DNA of 22,929 nucleotides, from NCBI GenBank assembly GCA_937934775.1, contig CALGYL010000344.1, positions 1-22,929 of the forward strand. Reading direction: 5' to 3'. The position numbers were made by a program, and so were the translations under genes. The notes under the pieces are model-generated. The model made no database searches, was not told the origin of the DNA, and saw nothing but the letters and a program-made list of their open reading frames with translations. Shown here in pieces: positions 1 through 7,261 of the stretch. Source of the stretch: an uncultured Clostridia bacterium (GTDB taxonomy: Bacteria > Bacillota > Clostridia > Christensenellales > Aristaeellaceae). Positions within the stretch are counted from its first letter, which is position 1, and each line of letters begins with the position of its first letter.

Positions 1-46
1 ACCACCGAGATCTACACTCTTTCCCTACACGACGCTCTTCCGATCT
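1..46 (+). other. Illumina P5/read-1 adapter (artefact)
   Basis: The first 46 bases match the end of the Illumina P5 plus TruSeq read-1 adapter and finish with the standard GACGCTCTTCCGATCT. This is library sequence, not genome. The reading frame of the neighbouring permease runs into it and would gain a false C-terminus ending IGRASCRERV. Biological sequence starts at base 47. Confidence 0.98.
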
Positions 47-1010
47 GCAGCACCGCGATGATGATGATGCCGCCGGAGATGGCGCCGTTTAAGAAGGTGG
101 GGACGTTGGCCATGGTCAGGATGTTGTTGATGATCTTGAACATCAATACGCCCAGGAAGGTGCCGATAATCTTGCCGCGGCCGCCGCTCATGGAGGTGCC
201 ACCGATGGCGACCGCCGCGATGGCGTCCATTTCAAACAGGTTTCCCGCGTTGGCGGAGGCCACGGCCATCACGCGGGAGGCGTACAGCCAGCCGGAGAAG
301 CCGCACAGAAGGCCCGTGATCGTGAACACCAGCGTCTTGACCTTGTCCACGCTGACGCCCGCCAGGCGCGCGGAGGTCTCGTTGGAGCCGATGGCGTAGA
401 CGTGCTTGCCCAGCTTCGTGCGCTGCATGATCAGGCCGAACAAAAGCGAGATGCCGATCAGCATGATCATCGGGTAGGGGATTTTGAGCCCGAACAGCGG
501 GATATTCCCCGCGGCCACCAGGCGGAAGACCTCATAATTGGCCTTGTCGGTCACGGTGAAGGGGCCGCCCTGGCCGATCTGGTTGATGATGGAGCGGCAG
601 GCGGTCTGCACCGCCAGGGTTGCGATCATGGCCGGCATGTGGCCCTTGGATACCAGTGTGCCGGTGAACGTGCCGATGAAAAGCCCCAGAAGCAGACAGA
701 ACAGAAGCGTGATCCAGATGTTCGACGTGGCGTTCAGAACGAGGATGGACAAACCCGAAATGATGCCCACCTGGGAGCCGACGGAGATGTCGATCTGCCC
801 GGCGCAGATGACCATCGTCATGCCCAGCGCGATGATGCCGGTGGGCGCGCTCTGCACGAAGATGTTGGAGATGTTGGTCCACCGGAAGAAGTTGGGGTTG
901 AAATACCAGGCGATCGCCACCAGCAGGAAAAAGGACAGCCAGTAGCTGTACTCCGACAAAAGCTTTTTGAGGTAATACCGGGGAGAATGCGCCTGCGCCG
1001 TCTTAAGCAT
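47..1010 (-). CDS. CUT2-type sugar ABC transporter permease, truncated at C-terminus
   Basis: Integral membrane permease of a ribose/xylose/galactose-type sugar importer (BPD_transp_2, RbsC-like). About 321 genuine residues are present before the contig ends; family members have about 320-340, so only a short C-terminal piece is missing. The sequence has many hydrophobic helices, the family's TMVICAGQIDISVGS region near residue 65, the cytoplasmic loop GSNETSARLAGVSVDKVK near 208, and GGTSMSGGRGKIIGT near 274. The ATG lies inside the end of the upstream ATPase gene (8-base overlap), which suggests translational coupling. It is the last visible gene of the lacI-SBP-ATPase-permease operon. The substrate cannot be named from sequence. 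Residues encoded after the join at base 47 come from the adapter. Confidence 0.93.
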
Positions 1011-2505
1011 GCCTGATCCCCTCCAAATTCGCGCCGGTGGCGTAATACATCATGTTCTTTTCGGTCAGATCCTCCCGGGAGAGCACCTGATTGACCGAGC
1101 CCAGGTACATGACCATGCATTTGTCCGCGACCTTGAAGATCTCCGGGAATTCCGAACTGAACACCAGAACCGCCTTGCCGCTCTCGGCCAAGCGCAGGAT
1201 CAGGTGGTAGATTTCAAACTTGGTGCCCACGTCGATGCCCTGGGTGGGGTTGTCAAAGATCAGGATGTCGGCCTCGGTTTCCAGCCAGCGGCCCAGGATC
1301 ACCTTCTGCTGGTTGCCGCCCGACAGCGACGTGATGGGGTTTTTCGGGTTGTCCGCCTTGATGGACAGCGCCTTCTTCTGTCGGTCGTAGCGCTGGGTTT
1401 CCAGCGCGGGGTTGATCAGAAGCCCCCGGTGCTTGGTGTTGAAGTAGGCCATGGAGGTGTTGTCGAAGATGGACAGGTCGTTCAGGATGCCCCGCTCCTT
1501 GCGGGCGCGCGGCACCATCGCAATCCCCGCGTGCATGTGCTGGAGCACGGTTCCGTCGCTTTTGAGCGAATTGCCGCTCACCTTGATTTCGCCGGTGCAG
1601 GGCTCGGCGCCGAACAGGGCGTCGGCCAGCGCGTCGCGGCCGGAACCCTGCAGGCCTGTGATGGCGATGATTTCGCCTTTTTTCAGATCAAAGCTGATGT
1701 TCCGGAAGCCCGCGCCCGATAGATTCTTCACCGACAGCGCAAGGTCCGGCCGGGCGTAGCAGGGCTTGTGCTCGAAGTCCTCGTCCGACAGGTGGCGGCC
1801 GATCATCATCTCGGTGACAACGGATTCGTCGATCTCGCTGAGGAGGCCCTGGGAGACCAGTTTGCCGTCCCGGAGCACGGAGTAGGTTTCGCAGATTTCA
1901 AACAGTTCCGGCATCTTGTGGGAGATATAGATGAAGCTGACGCCTTCCTTTTTCAGCTGGCGCATGATTTCAAACAGGTTTTCAATTTCGTGGGTGGCGA
2001 GGGCGGTTGTGGGCTCGTCCATGATGATCACTTCGCTCTTGAAAAGGAGCGCCCGGGCGATTTCCACCATCTGCTTTTCCGCAGGCTGCAGTGTCTGCAC
2101 CGTGGCCCAGGGGTCGATCTTCACCTGCATGCGCTGAAACACTTCGGCGCAGCGGGCGGCCATGGCTTTTTTATTCAGCAGCATGCCGCGGGAGAGCTCC
2201 TCGGCCAAATACATGTTTTCGAACACCGTCAGATCGTTGCACAGGTTCAGTTCCTGGTGAATAAAGCGGATGCCCAGCCGCATCGCGTGCCTGGCATTGT
2301 CGATCGAAACTTTCTTGCCGTTTAAAAGAATCTCGCCTTCGTTGGGCGGGAACGTCCCAGCCAGCACGTTCATCAGCGTCGACTTGCCCGCGCCGTTTTC
2401 GCCCATCAGCCCGACGATCTCACCCGGCCTGACGGTGAAGTCCACATGGTCCACCGCCCGCACCGGCCCGAAATCCACCACGATGCCCTTCATTTCTACC
2501 AGCAC
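1003..2505 (-). CDS. CUT2-type sugar ABC transporter ATPase (two NBDs, RbsA/MglA-like)
   Basis: ATPase of a sugar importer, with two fused nucleotide-binding domains in 500 residues, the normal family length. I chose the GTG start at 2505 because GGGGAGG lies 7 bases upstream and the protein then begins directly with the ABC fold; a longer open frame to 2646 has no such support and enters intergenic sequence. Domain 1 has Walker A GENGAGKST (residues 35-43), a degenerate signature LQPAEKQM and Walker B VIIMDEPT. Domain 2 has a degenerate Walker A (GLQGSGRDAL), a good signature LSGGNQQKV and Walker B LIFDNPTQGIDVG, in which the catalytic Glu is replaced by Asn. A defective Walker A in domain 2 is normal for this family; the Asn makes that site doubly weak. 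The gene is separated from the binding-protein gene by 355 bases carrying hairpins and overlaps the permease gene by 8 bases. Confidence 0.94.
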   Translation of the reverse strand: MLVEMKGIVVDFGPVRAVDHVDFTVRPGEIVGLMGENGAGKSTLMNVLAGTFPPNEGEILLNGKKVSIDNARHAMRLGIRFIHQELNLCNDLTVFENMYLAEELSRGMLLNKKAMAARCAEVFQRMQVKIDPWATVQTLQPAEKQMVEIARALLFKSEVIIMDEPTTALATHEIENLFEIMRQLKKEGVSFIYISHKMPELFEICETYSVLRDGKLVSQGLLSEIDESVVTEMMIGRHLSDEDFEHKPCYARPDLALSVKNLSGAGFRNISFDLKKGEIIAITGLQGSGRDALADALFGAEPCTGEIKVSGNSLKSDGTVLQHMHAGIAMVPRARKERGILNDLSIFDNTSMAYFNTKHRGLLINPALETQRYDRQKKALSIKADNPKNPITSLSGGNQQKVILGRWLETEADILIFDNPTQGIDVGTKFEIYHLILRLAESGKAVLVFSSEFPEIFKVADKCMVMYLGSVNQVLSREDLTEKNMMYYATGANLEGIRHA

Positions 2506-2649
2506 TTGGAAACCTCCCCGTGTGGCGCGGTGCGCGCCGTCCGGCTTTTGGGTCAAACCCGGCGACCTGTTGCCGACACACCCGCCGACATACCCAACGA
2601 CCAACCTGTTTGCTTCTATCGGTCTGTCTGCCGCGCAGCTTTTCATTTC

Positions 2650-2852
2650 ATTCCCGGCGGCCTGCGCGCCGGGAATGTGTTTCCGCCATCAGTGCGTACA
2701 CTGGTGGCGGAAACATTTCCCCCGGTCAGCGAGCCGCCCGGAAATCCCGAAGGATTTCAGGCCCGCGAAGTTCTTTCTTGCCTTGATGAGCTGCAAAGCA
2801 GCTCTTCAAGGTTCGTCCCTTGCGTTGAAAGACCTACAGGGGATTTCAACGC
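2650..2852. repeat. Hairpin-module cluster inside the sugar-transport operon (H1-H2-H3-H4-H5)
   Basis: The 355-base gap between the binding-protein and ATPase genes holds five inverted repeats in a row. H1 2650-2676: ATTCCCGGCG, 7-base loop, CGCCGGGAAT. H2 2678-2715: TGTTTCCGCCA pairs with TGGCGGAAACA, and an inner CAGTG/CACTG closes a CGTA loop. H3 2729-2766: inner stem GAAATCC/GGATTTC with loop CGAA. H4 2782-2810: CTTGA plus GAGCTGC pair with GCAGCTC plus TCAAG. H5 2822-2852: GCGTTGAAA/TTTCAACGC. H5 ends 8 bases from the binding-protein stop codon. Bases 2506-2649 show no gene. In the operon mRNA these hairpins follow the binding-protein gene and could protect its 3' end or lower read-through into the ATPase; this is inference. 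Confidence 0.85.
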
Positions 2853-2860
2853 ACCATTTG

Positions 2861-3886
2861 TCAGCCGGACACCGCCGCGTAACGCTCCGCGTATTCCTTG
2901 CTGGCGCGATAGTCGGCAACGGTCGTCTTGTCGATTTCGATGGTCGGGATCAGGAACAGCTGGCCCTTGATGTCCTGGCCCTGGTACTGCTCGCCCTTGC
3001 CCGCGGCCACAGCCAGGCGGATGCCTTCACGGATGAAGGAGGGGCTAAAGAAGTAGGTCACCAGGTCGATCTTGGCGTTGTCGTAGCTGTCCAGGGTTTC
3101 CTTGCGGCCGCCGACGGAGGTGATGATCTTAATATTCTGCTCACCGGTGAAGTTGTTCAGGGCGATGGTCAGGCCATCAACGATCTCATCGTCATGGGTG
3201 CAGATGAAGTCCAGATCCTTGATCTGCGCGGGATCGGTGGTGTTGAGCCAGTTTTCCATCTGCTCCTGAGCCTTGGCGTTGGACCAGTCGGTCTGGAACG
3301 CTTCGTGCACCTGCTCGAACTGGGCGGCGTACGCGGAGGCCTTGAAGGCTTCTTCCATGCCGCTGGAGCGCTGCACCGAGACGGTGGAGCTGTCGCCGAT
3401 GAACTTCAGGTACTGCAGCTTCTCGCCCTTGTCCAGGCGGTCCTTGAAGTACTTGATCAGGTATTCGCCCATCATCTTGCCGATGGTCTCGTTGTCGCCC
3501 ATGATTTCGGCGGTCAGGCCCTGGAAATCCGGGATCAGGCGGTCATACACGACCAGCTTGACGCCCGCGTCCAGCACTTCCTGAGCGGCGGAGCGCAGCT
3601 GCTCGCCCTCGATGGGCCAGAGCATGATGACGTCCGGGCCCCAGGTCAGCATGTCTTCGAGCACGGCGATCTGCTTGGACGCTTCGCCGCCGACGCCGAA
3701 CTTGAATTCCACGTCGGAGCCCAGCGCCTTCTGCTGGTCGGCGATTTCGGCCTGGGCCTGGGCGATGGAGTCGCCGGTGAAGCCGTGGTCGCCATCCGGG
3801 GTCACGACGCCGATCTTCAGGGCATAGGCGTTCGAGAAGGACAGGATCATCAGCAGGGACAGGGTCAGCGCTACGAGTTTCCTCAT
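2861..3886 (-). CDS. Sugar-binding protein of a CUT2 ABC importer
   Basis: Extracytoplasmic sugar-binding protein (periplasmic-binding-protein type I fold, Peripla_BP_4), 341 residues. It captures a sugar and delivers it to the permease/ATPase encoded downstream. The ATG at 3886 is chosen because GGGAGGT lies 6 bases upstream; the upstream alternative at 3901 has no such site. Residues 1-22 form a signal peptide (basic MRK, a hydrophobic stretch, then SNAYA before LKIGVV). There is no lipobox cysteine, which is unusual for a Gram-positive binding protein. Family-like segments include the N-terminal LKIGVVTPDGDHGF, the hinge-region VVYDRLIPDFQG and THDDEIVDGLTIALN. The region around YDRLIP resembles XylF/ChvE-like proteins, so a pentose or hexose is likely, but the substrate is not determinable. 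The start codon is 4 bases after the lacI stop. Confidence 0.92.
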   Translation of the reverse strand: MRKLVALTLSLLMILSFSNAYALKIGVVTPDGDHGFTGDSIAQAQAEIADQQKALGSDVEFKFGVGGEASKQIAVLEDMLTWGPDVIMLWPIEGEQLRSAAQEVLDAGVKLVVYDRLIPDFQGLTAEIMGDNETIGKMMGEYLIKYFKDRLDKGEKLQYLKFIGDSSTVSVQRSSGMEEAFKASAYAAQFEQVHEAFQTDWSNAKAQEQMENWLNTTDPAQIKDLDFICTHDDEIVDGLTIALNNFTGEQNIKIITSVGGRKETLDSYDNAKIDLVTYFFSPSFIREGIRLAVAAGKGEQYQGQDIKGQLFLIPTIEIDKTTVADYRASKEYAERYAAVSG

Positions 3887-3890
3887 GGTA

Positions 3891-4943
3891 TTACCTCCCA
3901 CTGAATTTGTTATGGCTCACCGGCCGGTTCAGGCCGAGAAGTCCCGAAGGGGGCGCGGAGGATTCCCTGACGATCAGCCGGTGGGGCAGAAGCGCCTCCC
4001 GGCTCTGCGGGGTGCGGCTGATGGCGCGCTCCAGCATCTCCATCGCCTTTTCGCCGATGGTCAGGCAGGGCTGAGCGACGGTGGTCACATGGGGGTGGAA
4101 CATGGTGGTGTGCTCCACGTCGTCAAAGCCCACCACGGACAGATCCTCCGGGACGCGCAGGCCAAGCTCCTTCGCGCTGGCGATGGCGCCCAGCGCCAGC
4201 ATGTCGGAAACGCACAGAAGCGCCGTAGGCGGATTTTCCAACGCCAGTAGGCTCTTTGCGGAATCAAAGCCGCTTTTGAAGCTGTAGTCGGCCGCGCCCA
4301 GGCGGATGTAATCCTCCCGCACCGGGAGGCCCGCCTCCGTCAGAGCGTCCCGGTAGCCGCTCAGGCGCAGCTGGGTGGAGATGTAGTGGTTGGAGCTGGA
4401 AACCAGGGCGATCCGCACGTGCCCCAGCCAGATCAGGTGGGCCATCGCTTCCCGCGCGGCCGCGTAATTGTCAATGGAAACCCAGGGCAGGTTCAGCTGG
4501 GGATCGTACTCCGAGCATTCCACCAGCGGGTACTTTTCGGCGTAGGGCCTCAGCCAGCCGCTGGCGCGCTCCGTGGCCAGCAGAACCGCCCCGTCCGCCT
4601 GACGGCGGACCAGCATGTCCAGTACCTTTTCGGTCTCCGACCGGCTGCCGCCGGTATCGCACAGAAAGGCGCTGTATCCCATGCGGTGCGCGGCCTTGCC
4701 GATGCCCGCCAAAATGTGCGTATAGTAGGGATTGGTGATGTTGGGCGCGACGATCAGGATGATCCGGCTTTCGTTCAGGCGCAGGTTTCTCGCCGAAACG
4801 TTGGGCGCGTAGGAGAGCGCCTCCACAGCCGCCAGCACCCGGCTTGCCGTCTCTTCGCTCACCTGCCCCTTGCCGTTGAGCACCCGGGAGACCGTCGCCA
4901 CCGACACCCCCGCCGCCTTGGATACGTCCAGGATCGTCGCCAT
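3891..4943 (-). CDS. LacI-family transcriptional regulator
   Basis: A 350-residue LacI/GalR-type repressor and first gene of the sugar-transport operon. Residues 1-50 form the DNA-binding domain: MATILDVSKAAGVSVATVS with the usual helix-turn-helix, followed by RVLNGKGQVSEETASRVL. A hinge (SARNLRL) leads to a sugar-binding core with the typical LIVAPNITNPYYTHILAGI and CVSDMLALGAIASAKELGL and LSVVGFDDVEHTTMFHP. The ATG follows GGAGGT by 4 bases. The stop codon overlaps the ribosome binding site of the sugar-binding-protein gene, so the two are co-translated. It probably represses its own operon through the palindrome at 5006-5019, which lies immediately downstream of the -10 box, with the transported sugar or a derivative as inducer. 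Confidence 0.95.
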   Translation of the reverse strand: MATILDVSKAAGVSVATVSRVLNGKGQVSEETASRVLAAVEALSYAPNVSARNLRLNESRIILIVAPNITNPYYTHILAGIGKAAHRMGYSAFLCDTGGSRSETEKVLDMLVRRQADGAVLLATERASGWLRPYAEKYPLVECSEYDPQLNLPWVSIDNYAAAREAMAHLIWLGHVRIALVSSSNHYISTQLRLSGYRDALTEAGLPVREDYIRLGAADYSFKSGFDSAKSLLALENPPTALLCVSDMLALGAIASAKELGLRVPEDLSVVGFDDVEHTTMFHPHVTTVAQPCLTIGEKAMEMLERAISRTPQSREALLPHRLIVRESSAPPSGLLGLNRPVSHNKFSGR

Positions 4944-5005
4944 GGCGACCTCCGTTTCCAGCCGGGGGCTGTGTGCCGCCCACGCAGATTTCAGGCGCGG
5001 TCAAC

Positions 5006-5019
5006 GGTAATCGTTTACA
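5006..5019 (-). promoter_or_regulatory. LacI-type operator
   Basis: GGTAATCGTTTACA is an imperfect palindrome around a central CG, with 5 of 7 positions paired, close to the known LacI-family consensus TGTAAACGNTTACA. It begins 3 bases downstream of the -10 box of the minus-strand promoter, where a bound repressor would block initiation. It most likely mediates autoregulation of the lacI-sugar transport operon. Confidence 0.75.
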
Positions 5020-5021
5020 TC

Positions 5022-5050
5022 AATCTACCACGAATTTCGGTAACTGTCAA
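5022..5050 (-). promoter_or_regulatory. Sigma-A promoter of the lacI-sugar ABC operon
   Basis: On the minus strand the -35 box is TTGACA (5045-5050), the spacer is 17 bases and the -10 box is TAGATT (5022-5027). The start of transcription would be near 5015, inside the LacI operator, giving a leader of about 70 bases before the lacI ATG at 4943. Confidence 0.8.
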
Positions 5051-5170
5051 GCGACATTTTGGCAGTATGGGCGAAAATATGAACTACAAACACTGGATTT
5101 CGACAAACGCGTCGCAATATTCGCCAAAATGATGGGAATGCGCTCCGTTTAATTAAATTTAGGTAAATCA

Positions 5171-5199
5171 TTGATTTCCGGCTGTTTCCTCCTTATAAT
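5171..5199 (+). promoter_or_regulatory. Promoter of the zinc-uptake operon
   Basis: TTGATT (5171-5176), a 17-base spacer and TATAAT (5194-5199) form a strong plus-strand sigma-A promoter. The expected start is near 5206, giving a leader of about 70 bases to the znuA ATG. The start lies within the palindrome at 5205-5225. This promoter is back-to-back with the lacI promoter, about 120 bases away. Confidence 0.82.
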
Positions 5200-5204
5200 A
5201 GAAA

Positions 5205-5225
5205 TGCAAATGCGAATCATGCGCA
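5205..5225 (+). promoter_or_regulatory. Candidate Fur/Zur operator
   Basis: A 21-base imperfect palindrome reads TGCAAATGCG, A, ATCATGCGCA. The paired parts are TGC..ATG and CAT..GCA around a 5-base centre, a size and symmetry compatible with Fur-family sites. It covers the predicted transcription start of znuA. The natural candidate to bind it is the Fur-family repressor encoded by the last gene of the same operon (8110-8526). It does not match a textbook Zur box closely, so the exact protein is inferred from context. Confidence 0.6.
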
Positions 5226-5274
5226 ACTGTCTCCGGTGCGGAGCCGGTCGCATGGGTCCGGCGAAGGAGAATTC

Positions 5275-6162
5275 ATGAAGAAAATGCGTTGGCTCTGGTG
5301 CGCGATGGCGGCGCTTCTGATGATGGGAAGCCTGAACGGCTGCGCTCAGGAGAAGGGCGGCCTGAATGTGGTCGCCAGCTTTTACCCGATGGCCGACTTT
5401 GCCTCGAAGATCGGCGGCGACCGAGTGACGGTGACGACGATGGTGCCCTCGGGTACCGAGCCCCACGACTGGGAGCCGTCCCCCAAGGACATCGTGGGCC
5501 TGGAAAGGGCCGGCGTGTTTGTATACAACGGCGCGGGCATGGAGCACTGGGTTCAGGACGTACTGAATTCTCTGGGCAACAAGGGCCTGATCGCCGTGGA
5601 AGCCGCGAAGGGCGTGACGCTACTCAACGAAGGCGACGGAGAGTCCGATCCCCACGTCTGGCTGGACCCGGAAAACGCGAAGGTGGAGATGGGCAACATC
5701 CGGGACGCGCTGACGCAGGCCGACCCGGACGGCAAGGCCGTCTATGAAGCCAACTACCAGAAGTGCGCGGCGGAGCTGGACAAACTGGACGCGGAGTACC
5801 GCGCAACCCTTCAGAATCTTAAAAACCGGGACGTGGTGGTGGCCCATGCGGCCTACGGCTACCTGTGCCAGGCCTATGGCCTGAATCAGACGGCCATCGA
5901 GGGGCTTTCGCCCGATTCCGAGCCGGACCCCGCCCGGGTGGCCGAGATCATCGACTTCGCCCGGCAGCATTCGGTCCGGGTGATCTTCTTCGAAGAGATG
6001 GTCAGCCCCAAGGTGGCCCAGTCCATCGCCGATCAGGTGGGCGCGGAAACCGGCGTACTCAGCCCCCTCGAAGGCCTGACGGAAGAAGAAACCGCCGCCG
6101 GGGACGAGTACTTCTCGGTGATGCGCAGAAACCTTGAGGTAATCAAAGCGGCACTGGAATAG
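5275..6162 (+). CDS. znuA: Zinc-binding lipoprotein of an ABC importer (ZnuA/AdcA-like)
   Basis: Metal-binding lipoprotein of cluster A-I, 295 residues. It captures zinc outside the membrane for the ZnuC/ZnuB transporter encoded next. The ATG at 5275 follows AAGGAGA by 4 bases. Residues 1-23 are a lipoprotein signal with lipobox LNGC (Cys23). Expected metal ligands are present: His64 (EPHDWEPS), His127 (DPHVWLDP), His191 (VVAHAAYGYL) and Glu266 (PLEGLT). The three-His plus Glu set is that of AdcA/ZnuA zinc proteins rather than manganese proteins such as PsaA. The flexible loop before His127, His-rich in many ZnuA proteins, is here short and acidic (NEGDGESD). znuC begins 8 bases after the stop. 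Regulation is probably by zinc through the palindrome at 5205-5225. Confidence 0.93.
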   Translation: MKKMRWLWCAMAALLMMGSLNGCAQEKGGLNVVASFYPMADFASKIGGDRVTVTTMVPSGTEPHDWEPSPKDIVGLERAGVFVYNGAGMEHWVQDVLNSLGNKGLIAVEAAKGVTLLNEGDGESDPHVWLDPENAKVEMGNIRDALTQADPDGKAVYEANYQKCAAELDKLDAEYRATLQNLKNRDVVVAHAAYGYLCQAYGLNQTAIEGLSPDSEPDPARVAEIIDFARQHSVRVIFFEEMVSPKVAQSIADQVGAETGVLSPLEGLTEEETAAGDEYFSVMRRNLEVIKAALE

Positions 6163-6170
6163 AGGAAACC

Positions 6171-6923
6171 ATGCAAAAGGTCATTGAAGCGGAAAACCTG
6201 GGGTTTGCCTACGGCGGCGACAGGGTGTTTTCCAACGTGGAATTTGAAGTGCGCGAGGGCGACTTCGTGGCGGTGATCGGCTCCAACGGCGCGGGCAAAT
6301 CGACTCTGATGCGGCTGCTGCTGGGCGAGCTGACGCCCTCCGAGGGACGGGTGATGCTCTTCGGGGAGGACGCGGCGCGCTTTCGGGATTGGCCCAAGAT
6401 CGGCTACGTACCGCAGAACGCCACCCGCGCAGGGCAGGATTTCCCGGCGTCGGTCCGGGAGATTGTGGAGGCCAACCTGTATTCGCAGGCGGGCCTTTTC
6501 CGCTTGCCGGGGAAGGCGCTGAAGGCCCGGGCGACCGAGGCGCTCCGACTGGTGGGCATGGAGTCGTTCGAAAAGCGGCCCATCGGCCAGCTATCCGGCG
6601 GGCAGCAGCAGCGGGTGATGCTGGCGCGGGTACTGACCGGGCAGCCGAAGGTGATGCTCCTGGACGAGCCCACCAGCGGCGTGGACGCAAAGACCGTCGA
6701 CACGCTCTATCAGTTGCTCACCCGGCTCAACCGGGAGCAGAATCTGACCATCGTCATGGTCACCCACGACGTCAACCGGGCCTCCGGCATCGCGTCCCGG
6801 GTTTTGTGCCTGGAGGAGGGCTCTCTGGTGGAGCTGCCCCGCCAACAGGTGCTGGAGGAACTCAAACACAAGCACAAGCATCCGGGGGACGGGGATGGAA
6901 GCCATGAACATGTTGCAGTATGA
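6171..6923 (+). CDS. znuC: Zinc ABC transporter ATP-binding protein
   Basis: A 250-residue single-domain ABC ATPase that powers zinc uptake with ZnuB. All core motifs are intact: Walker A GSNGAGKST (from residue 37), Q-loop at VPQN, signature LSGGQQQRV (142-150), Walker B VMLLDEP (162-168) and the switch His in MVTHD (His200). The C-terminal ~20 residues form a charged, His-rich tail (HKHKHPGDGDGSHEH), which may sense or bind zinc; this is inferred from composition only. The stop codon overlaps the old znuB start (ATG at 6904), now orphaned by a repeat insertion. That overlap shows that znuC and znuB were once translationally coupled. Confidence 0.94.
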   Translation: MQKVIEAENLGFAYGGDRVFSNVEFEVREGDFVAVIGSNGAGKSTLMRLLLGELTPSEGRVMLFGEDAARFRDWPKIGYVPQNATRAGQDFPASVREIVEANLYSQAGLFRLPGKALKARATEALRLVGMESFEKRPIGQLSGGQQQRVMLARVLTGQPKVMLLDEPTSGVDAKTVDTLYQLLTRLNREQNLTIVMVTHDVNRASGIASRVLCLEEGSLVELPRQQVLEELKHKHKHPGDGDGSHEHVAV

Positions 6924-6987
6924 TTTCATGCGCAGGGCCTTCCTGGCGCAGGGCGCTCAAAAATCCTTCGGCTTTTTGAGCGCGTAA
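6904..6987 (+). pseudogene. Orphaned 5' end of znuB left by a repeat insertion
   Basis: Codons from 6904 read MNMLQYDFMRRAFL, matching the first 14 residues of the intact permease at 7262 (start VDILQYDFMRRAFL). Bases 6916-6944 are identical to 7274-7302 (29 of 29). After this the frame enters hairpin repeat sequence and stops at 6985-6987, giving a 27-residue dead-end peptide. GGGATGGAA also occurs before both copies (6892-6900 and 7249-7257), so the duplicated segment is about 53 bases with a diverged middle. This is the scar of an insertion at the beginning of znuB. Confidence 0.85.
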
Positions 6988-7248
6988 AGAGGACCTGCGT
7001 GCGCCTGAAATCCTGCCGGATTTCCGGGCGGCGCACTGACCTCAAGTGTGCGGTTTCCACCATCAATGTGCGCAATGATGGTGGAAACACGCTTCCGGCG
7101 CACAGGTCGCCGGAAGCGAATGAAGCAGTACGAGACTTTGTTGATGGTCTGACCAGTGTGCGCACTGGTCATTCAAACGCGTTCCCGGCGCACAGGTCAC
7201 CGGGAACGCATGAAAAAGGGACGGGGCTTGCCGGGACGCCGCTCCGGA
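6945..7248. repeat. Hairpin-module block inserted between znuC and znuB
   Basis: About 0.3 kb of palindromic modules fills the gap. The H4-type hairpin at 6953-6983 pairs GCGCTCAAAAA with TTTTTGAGCGC. The H3-type at 6999-7036 has outer GTGCGCC/GGCGCAC and inner GAAATCC/GGATTTC. H2 at 7053-7088 pairs GTTTCCACCATCA with TGATGGTGGAAAC. H1 at 7090-7118 pairs CGCTTCCGGCG with CGCCGGAAGCG. There is a short hairpin at 7151-7170 (GACCAGTG/CACTGGTC) and a second H1 at 7179-7209 (GCGTTCCCGG/CCGGGAACGC). Bases 7084-7152 occur again in inverse orientation at 12072-12140 with one mismatch in 69. The block is flanked by the duplicated znuB start. Confidence 0.88.
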
Positions 7249-7261
7249 GGGATGGAAAAAC

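Noticed and set aside
2270..3904. Long plus-strand open frame (544 codons) opposite the sugar-transport genes
   Set aside because: It is a mirror of the binding-protein and ATPase genes caused by high GC third positions; no ribosome binding site and no family resemblance.
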